From Alphaproteobacteria bacterium (GTDB taxonomy: Bacteria > Pseudomonadota > Alphaproteobacteria > Puniceispirillales > Puniceispirillaceae), in NCBI GenBank assembly GCA_022425565.1, contig JAKMFG010000017.1:1-15698 (forward strand): a stretch of DNA of 15,698 nucleotides, written 5' to 3'. Of the stretch, positions 13,573-15,698 are shown piece by piece. A program made the position numbers and the translations under genes. The notes under the pieces are model-generated. The model saw only the letters and a list, made by a program, of their open reading frames with translations. It did no database searches and was not told the DNA's origin. The first letter of the stretch is position 1. Every line of letters starts with the position of its first letter.

Positions 13573-14553
13573 ATGACCGCCAATCTTCTTGTCATCGGCG
13601 AGATTACCCCGCGAATGGACGCCCGCCTGACGCCGTCATTCACCCTGCATTATACTGACAGGATCGATGACGTGCCGGCGTTTCTGGCGCGGGAAGGGCA
13701 TGCGATTGCCCATGTTCTGACAGACGGCCATAACGGCGTGCCGCGCGCCTGGATGGATGCGCTGCCAGCTTTGAAGCTGATCAGCAACTATGGGGTTGGC
13801 TATGACGCCATCGATGTTGGCCTTGCGGGCGAGCGCGGCGTATTGGTCACCCACACCCCCGGGGTGCTGAGCGACGAGGTTGCCACCACCGCATTGATGC
13901 TGATGCTGGCCTGTTACCGGAACCTGCTGGGGAGTGATGCCTTTGTCCGCGATGGAAGCTGGCCGGAAAAGCGCCATATGGCGTTGTCGCGATCGGCAGA
14001 CCACCGGCGTGTCGGCATATTGGGACTGGGACGGATCGGGCTGGCGCTGGCCAGGAAGCTGGAGCCCTTCCACGCCGAGATTTCCTACCACAACCGCACA
14101 AGGCGGGATGTTCCCTATCGCTATTGTCCTGACCTTGAGAAGATGGCGGCGGACGCAGAGGTGCTGTTTGTCGTCACCCCCGGCGGGTCAGAGACGCACG
14201 GCATCGTCAACCGCGAGGTGATCGACGCGCTGGGTCCGGACGGTATGCTGGTGAATGTGTCGCGCGGGTCCGTGGTGGATGAACTGGCGCTGGTCGCCGC
14301 GCTTGAAGAGGGCAGGCTGGGATCGGCGGGGCTTGATGTGTTTGCGGACGAGCCGAATGTTCCCGCGGCCCTGCTCTCCATGGATAATGTGGTGCTGACA
14401 CCGCATATCGGCAGTGCGACGGAAGAGACGCGGCAGGCCATGGGCGACCTCGTCGTCGACAATCTGCTGCAGCATCAGGCTGATGGCAGGGTGATTTCGC
14501 CGGTTCCCGAATGCCGCGACAAATCCGTGATCGTGGACAGGCTCGCTGTCTGA
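13573..14553 (+). CDS. D-isomer-specific 2-hydroxyacid dehydrogenase (glyoxylate/hydroxypyruvate reductase type)
   Basis: A 326-residue NAD(P)-dependent dehydrogenase interconverting a 2-keto acid and a D-2-hydroxy acid. The N-terminal substrate domain has ISNYGVGYDAIDV (residues 70-82) and the THTPGVLSDEVATTAL hinge. The Rossmann motif is GLGRIG (151-156), followed by YHNRTRR (172-178), whose arginines suggest NADPH preference. The catalytic residues are R231 in NVSRGSVVDE, E260 in DVFADEP and H278 in LTPHIGSAT. The start at 13573 gives the family length; an upstream in-frame start at 13516 would overlap the dehydratase gene. The ribosome site is weak (AGAAGA). It is translated after the UxaA-type gene, so it probably serves the same pathway, perhaps by handling glycolate/glyoxylate, glycerate/hydroxypyruvate or lactate/pyruvate. 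The stop codon falls within the first copy of the 13-base tandem repeat. Confidence 0.92.
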   Translation: MTANLLVIGEITPRMDARLTPSFTLHYTDRIDDVPAFLAREGHAIAHVLTDGHNGVPRAWMDALPALKLISNYGVGYDAIDVGLAGERGVLVTHTPGVLSDEVATTALMLMLACYRNLLGSDAFVRDGSWPEKRHMALSRSADHRRVGILGLGRIGLALARKLEPFHAEISYHNRTRRDVPYRYCPDLEKMAADAEVLFVVTPGGSETHGIVNREVIDALGPDGMLVNVSRGSVVDELALVAALEEGRLGSAGLDVFADEPNVPAALLSMDNVVLTPHIGSATEETRQAMGDLVVDNLLQHQADGRVISPVPECRDKSVIVDRLAV

Positions 14554-14614
14554 TTGGCCCGGCTGATTGGCCCGGCTGATTGGTCCGGCTGATTGGCCCG
14601 GCTGATTGCTCCCG
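14550..14614. repeat. 13-base tandem repeat, five copies
   Basis: The unit CTGATTGGCCCGG starts at 14550, 14563, 14576, 14589 and 14602. Copies 1, 2 and 4 are identical, copy 3 has one change (GGTCC), and copy 5 diverges at its end (GCTCCCG). The first copy supplies the TGA stop of the dehydrogenase gene and the array fills most of the gap to the convergent repeat-protein gene. It is a minisatellite-like array; no terminator with a T-run is seen in the gap. Confidence 0.9.
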
Positions 14615-14654
14615 CTCACGGCTCCGGCTGCGCATGCCGCCGCACCCTTCACGT

Positions 14655-15698
14655 CTAGCTGTCATCCTCGCCGGTTGTTGCGGCCGGCTCGGTCCCGGTG
14701 ACGATCTGCTGGATCGCGGTGTCGATCTGCGCCTGCTGGTCGGGCGTCAGCCAGACCCGTGCTGCCTGCAGCATCAGGACCGCCTGGTTCGGGCTCAGCC
14801 CCTCGAGCGCTTCTGCCGATGCCGGATCACCCTCGTTGAAGATGTCGGCGGCAGCCTGCTGTGCCTCGAAGGCTGTTGTCGAGGCGCTGGCCTGAAGCGT
14901 GCCGAGCTTGACGGTCAGCTCTTCGGCCGAAACGCCCTGTGGTGCGTCTGGTCCGCCGGCTTCGTTTGCTGCCGCAATCTGCTGCTGAAGCGAACTGAGG
15001 ACGGCACTCGCAGCCTCGGTTGCGGTCGGTGCGCCTTCGGTGCCGGCTGCGGTTGCGCCGTCACCCACGCCGCCGGTTGTCGTGCCGCTGCTGCTGCTCA
15101 ACTCGAAATTCAGGTTCGGTGCGCCGTCGCCTGCTTCCTGTGCCGCGCCAAGGACGTCAAGCGCTTCTGTGTCCTCGCCATCGATCGAACTGGCATCGAT
15201 GCCACCGCCGATTCCAGCGGATAGGGACAGGCTGCTGCTGGCAAGATCCGTCACGGTCAGTGACTGCGTATCGAGATTGACCTCGCCGCCCTGCGCGGTG
15301 ATCGAGGCGCCGGTCAGCGTGGTGTCACCGGCGACCGTCACATCGGCGTTACCGTTGGTTGCGAGGATTCCGGCGACCGTCGTGGTTTCCGTACGGTCGG
15401 TCAGATCGATCCCGGCGCCGAAATTGCCACTTCCCGATCCTTCGCTGCTGCCGCCAGCCTCGAGGTTCAGCGCCAGTGAGAACTCATCCTCCTGAAGCGT
15501 GGTCACGGTCAGGTCGCCGCCAATATTGGCATCAACTGTGCCGCCCTGGACGACGGCACCGGTGAGCGTCGTGTCGCCACCGGTGGTCAGCGCGAGATTG
15601 CCGCCTGCCGTGATGCCGGATTGTGCGGTGTTCAGGTTGCTGTCGACAAGGTTGAAATCAACCCCGAAACTGCCCTGGTTGGCGCTGCCGTCTTCACC
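14655..15698 (-). CDS. C-terminal part of a filamentous-haemagglutinin-like repeat protein (truncated by window edge)
   Basis: The last 347 codons of a larger gene; the frame is open to the right edge with no stop, so the start lies outside. Residues about 1-166 hold Gly/Thr-rich beta-helix repeats of haemagglutinin type (GGNLALTTGGDTTLTGAVVQ, then AGDTTLTGASITAQGGEVNL). Two successive units are about 80 residues long, each containing GDTTLTGA and a LTVT strand. From about residue 167 the sequence turns to a Ser/Gly/Ala-rich linker and then an Ala/Gln/Glu-rich helical tail ending TGEDDS. The visible part has no Cys, one Trp, one Lys and two Arg, so it is strongly acidic. Such proteins are exported through a two-partner-secretion pore and act in adhesion, but no partner gene or N-terminal TPS domain is visible. 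No toxin-like C-terminal domain or immunity gene follows. The GTG at 15506 is only an internal codon. Confidence 0.75.
   Translation of the reverse strand, partial: GEDGSANQGSFGVDFNLVDSNLNTAQSGITAGGNLALTTGGDTTLTGAVVQGGTVDANIGGDLTVTTLQEDEFSLALNLEAGGSSEGSGSGNFGAGIDLTDRTETTTVAGILATNGNADVTVAGDTTLTGASITAQGGEVNLDTQSLTVTDLASSSLSLSAGIGGGIDASSIDGEDTEALDVLGAAQEAGDGAPNLNFELSSSSGTTTGGVGDGATAAGTEGAPTATEAASAVLSSLQQQIAAANEAGGPDAPQGVSAEELTVKLGTLQASASTTAFEAQQAAADIFNEGDPASAEALEGLSPNQAVLMLQAARVWLTPDQQAQIDTAIQQIVTGTEPAATTGEDDS
15201..15668 (-). repeat. Two protein-level repeats of about 80 residues
   Basis: Within the partial haemagglutinin-like gene, residues 11-92 and 93-166 begin with FGVDFNLVD and FGAGIDLTD respectively. 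They share GDTTLTGA 21 residues further on in both units, and a LTVT strand after that. The DNA is diverged, so this is an old protein repeat rather than a recent duplication. Further units probably continue beyond the window. Confidence 0.65.

Noticed and set aside
14550..14614. Possible CRISPR array
   Set aside because: The 13-base units abut directly with no spacers and no cas genes are near; it is a simple tandem repeat.
14655..15506. Complete 283-codon gene starting at GTG 15506
   Set aside because: The frame continues open to the window edge and the upstream residues carry the same haemagglutinin-type repeat, so the GTG is internal.

Overview
The window is high-GC DNA with short intergenic gaps and gene families typical of an Alphaproteobacterium, possibly a marine one. 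The lineage is my inference from the overall look of the proteins; no rRNA or other marker gene is present. There are 15 well-supported protein genes, one weak small ORF, no RNA genes, no insertion sequences and no CRISPR array.

Left third (59-5588). Three minus-strand genes encode a TPR/glycosyltransferase-like protein, a membrane fatty-acid-desaturase-like enzyme and an M20D amidohydrolase. They are preceded by a small charged protein of unknown function. A GYD-domain protein (plus) and an 81-residue single-span membrane protein (minus) converge on a strong bidirectional terminator. A small protein with two predicted membrane segments follows.

Middle (5680-14553). This is a sugar-acid catabolic locus. 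A PfkB kinase of 2-keto-3-deoxygluconate type (kdgK, plus) converges on a tight five-gene minus-strand operon. In transcription order that operon is an SDR dehydrogenase of the DHRS6 / 2-keto-3-deoxy-L-fuconate dehydrogenase type, an IlvD/Edd sugar-acid dehydratase, a fumarylacetoacetate-hydrolase-family diketo-acid hydrolase, 2-keto-3-deoxygalactonate kinase (dgoK) and 2-keto-3-deoxy-6-phosphogalactonate aldolase (dgoA). Divergent from it are a UxaA-family altronate-type dehydratase and a D-2-hydroxyacid dehydrogenase. The 290-base divergent gap carries palindromes and candidate promoters. The operon contains two ways to split a 2-keto-3-deoxy sugar acid. One is phosphorylation then aldol cleavage (DgoK/DgoA, giving pyruvate and glyceraldehyde 3-phosphate). 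The other is oxidation to a 2,4-diketo acid then hydrolysis (SDR/FAH, giving pyruvate and a hydroxy acid). Galactose- or fucose-related sugars would fit, but the substrate cannot be fixed from sequence. No transporter, regulator, aldose dehydrogenase or lactonase lies in the window.

Right end (14655-15698). This is the C-terminal part of a large repetitive, very acidic secreted protein of filamentous-haemagglutinin type, cut by the window edge. A 13-base tandem repeat separates it from the convergent dehydrogenase gene.
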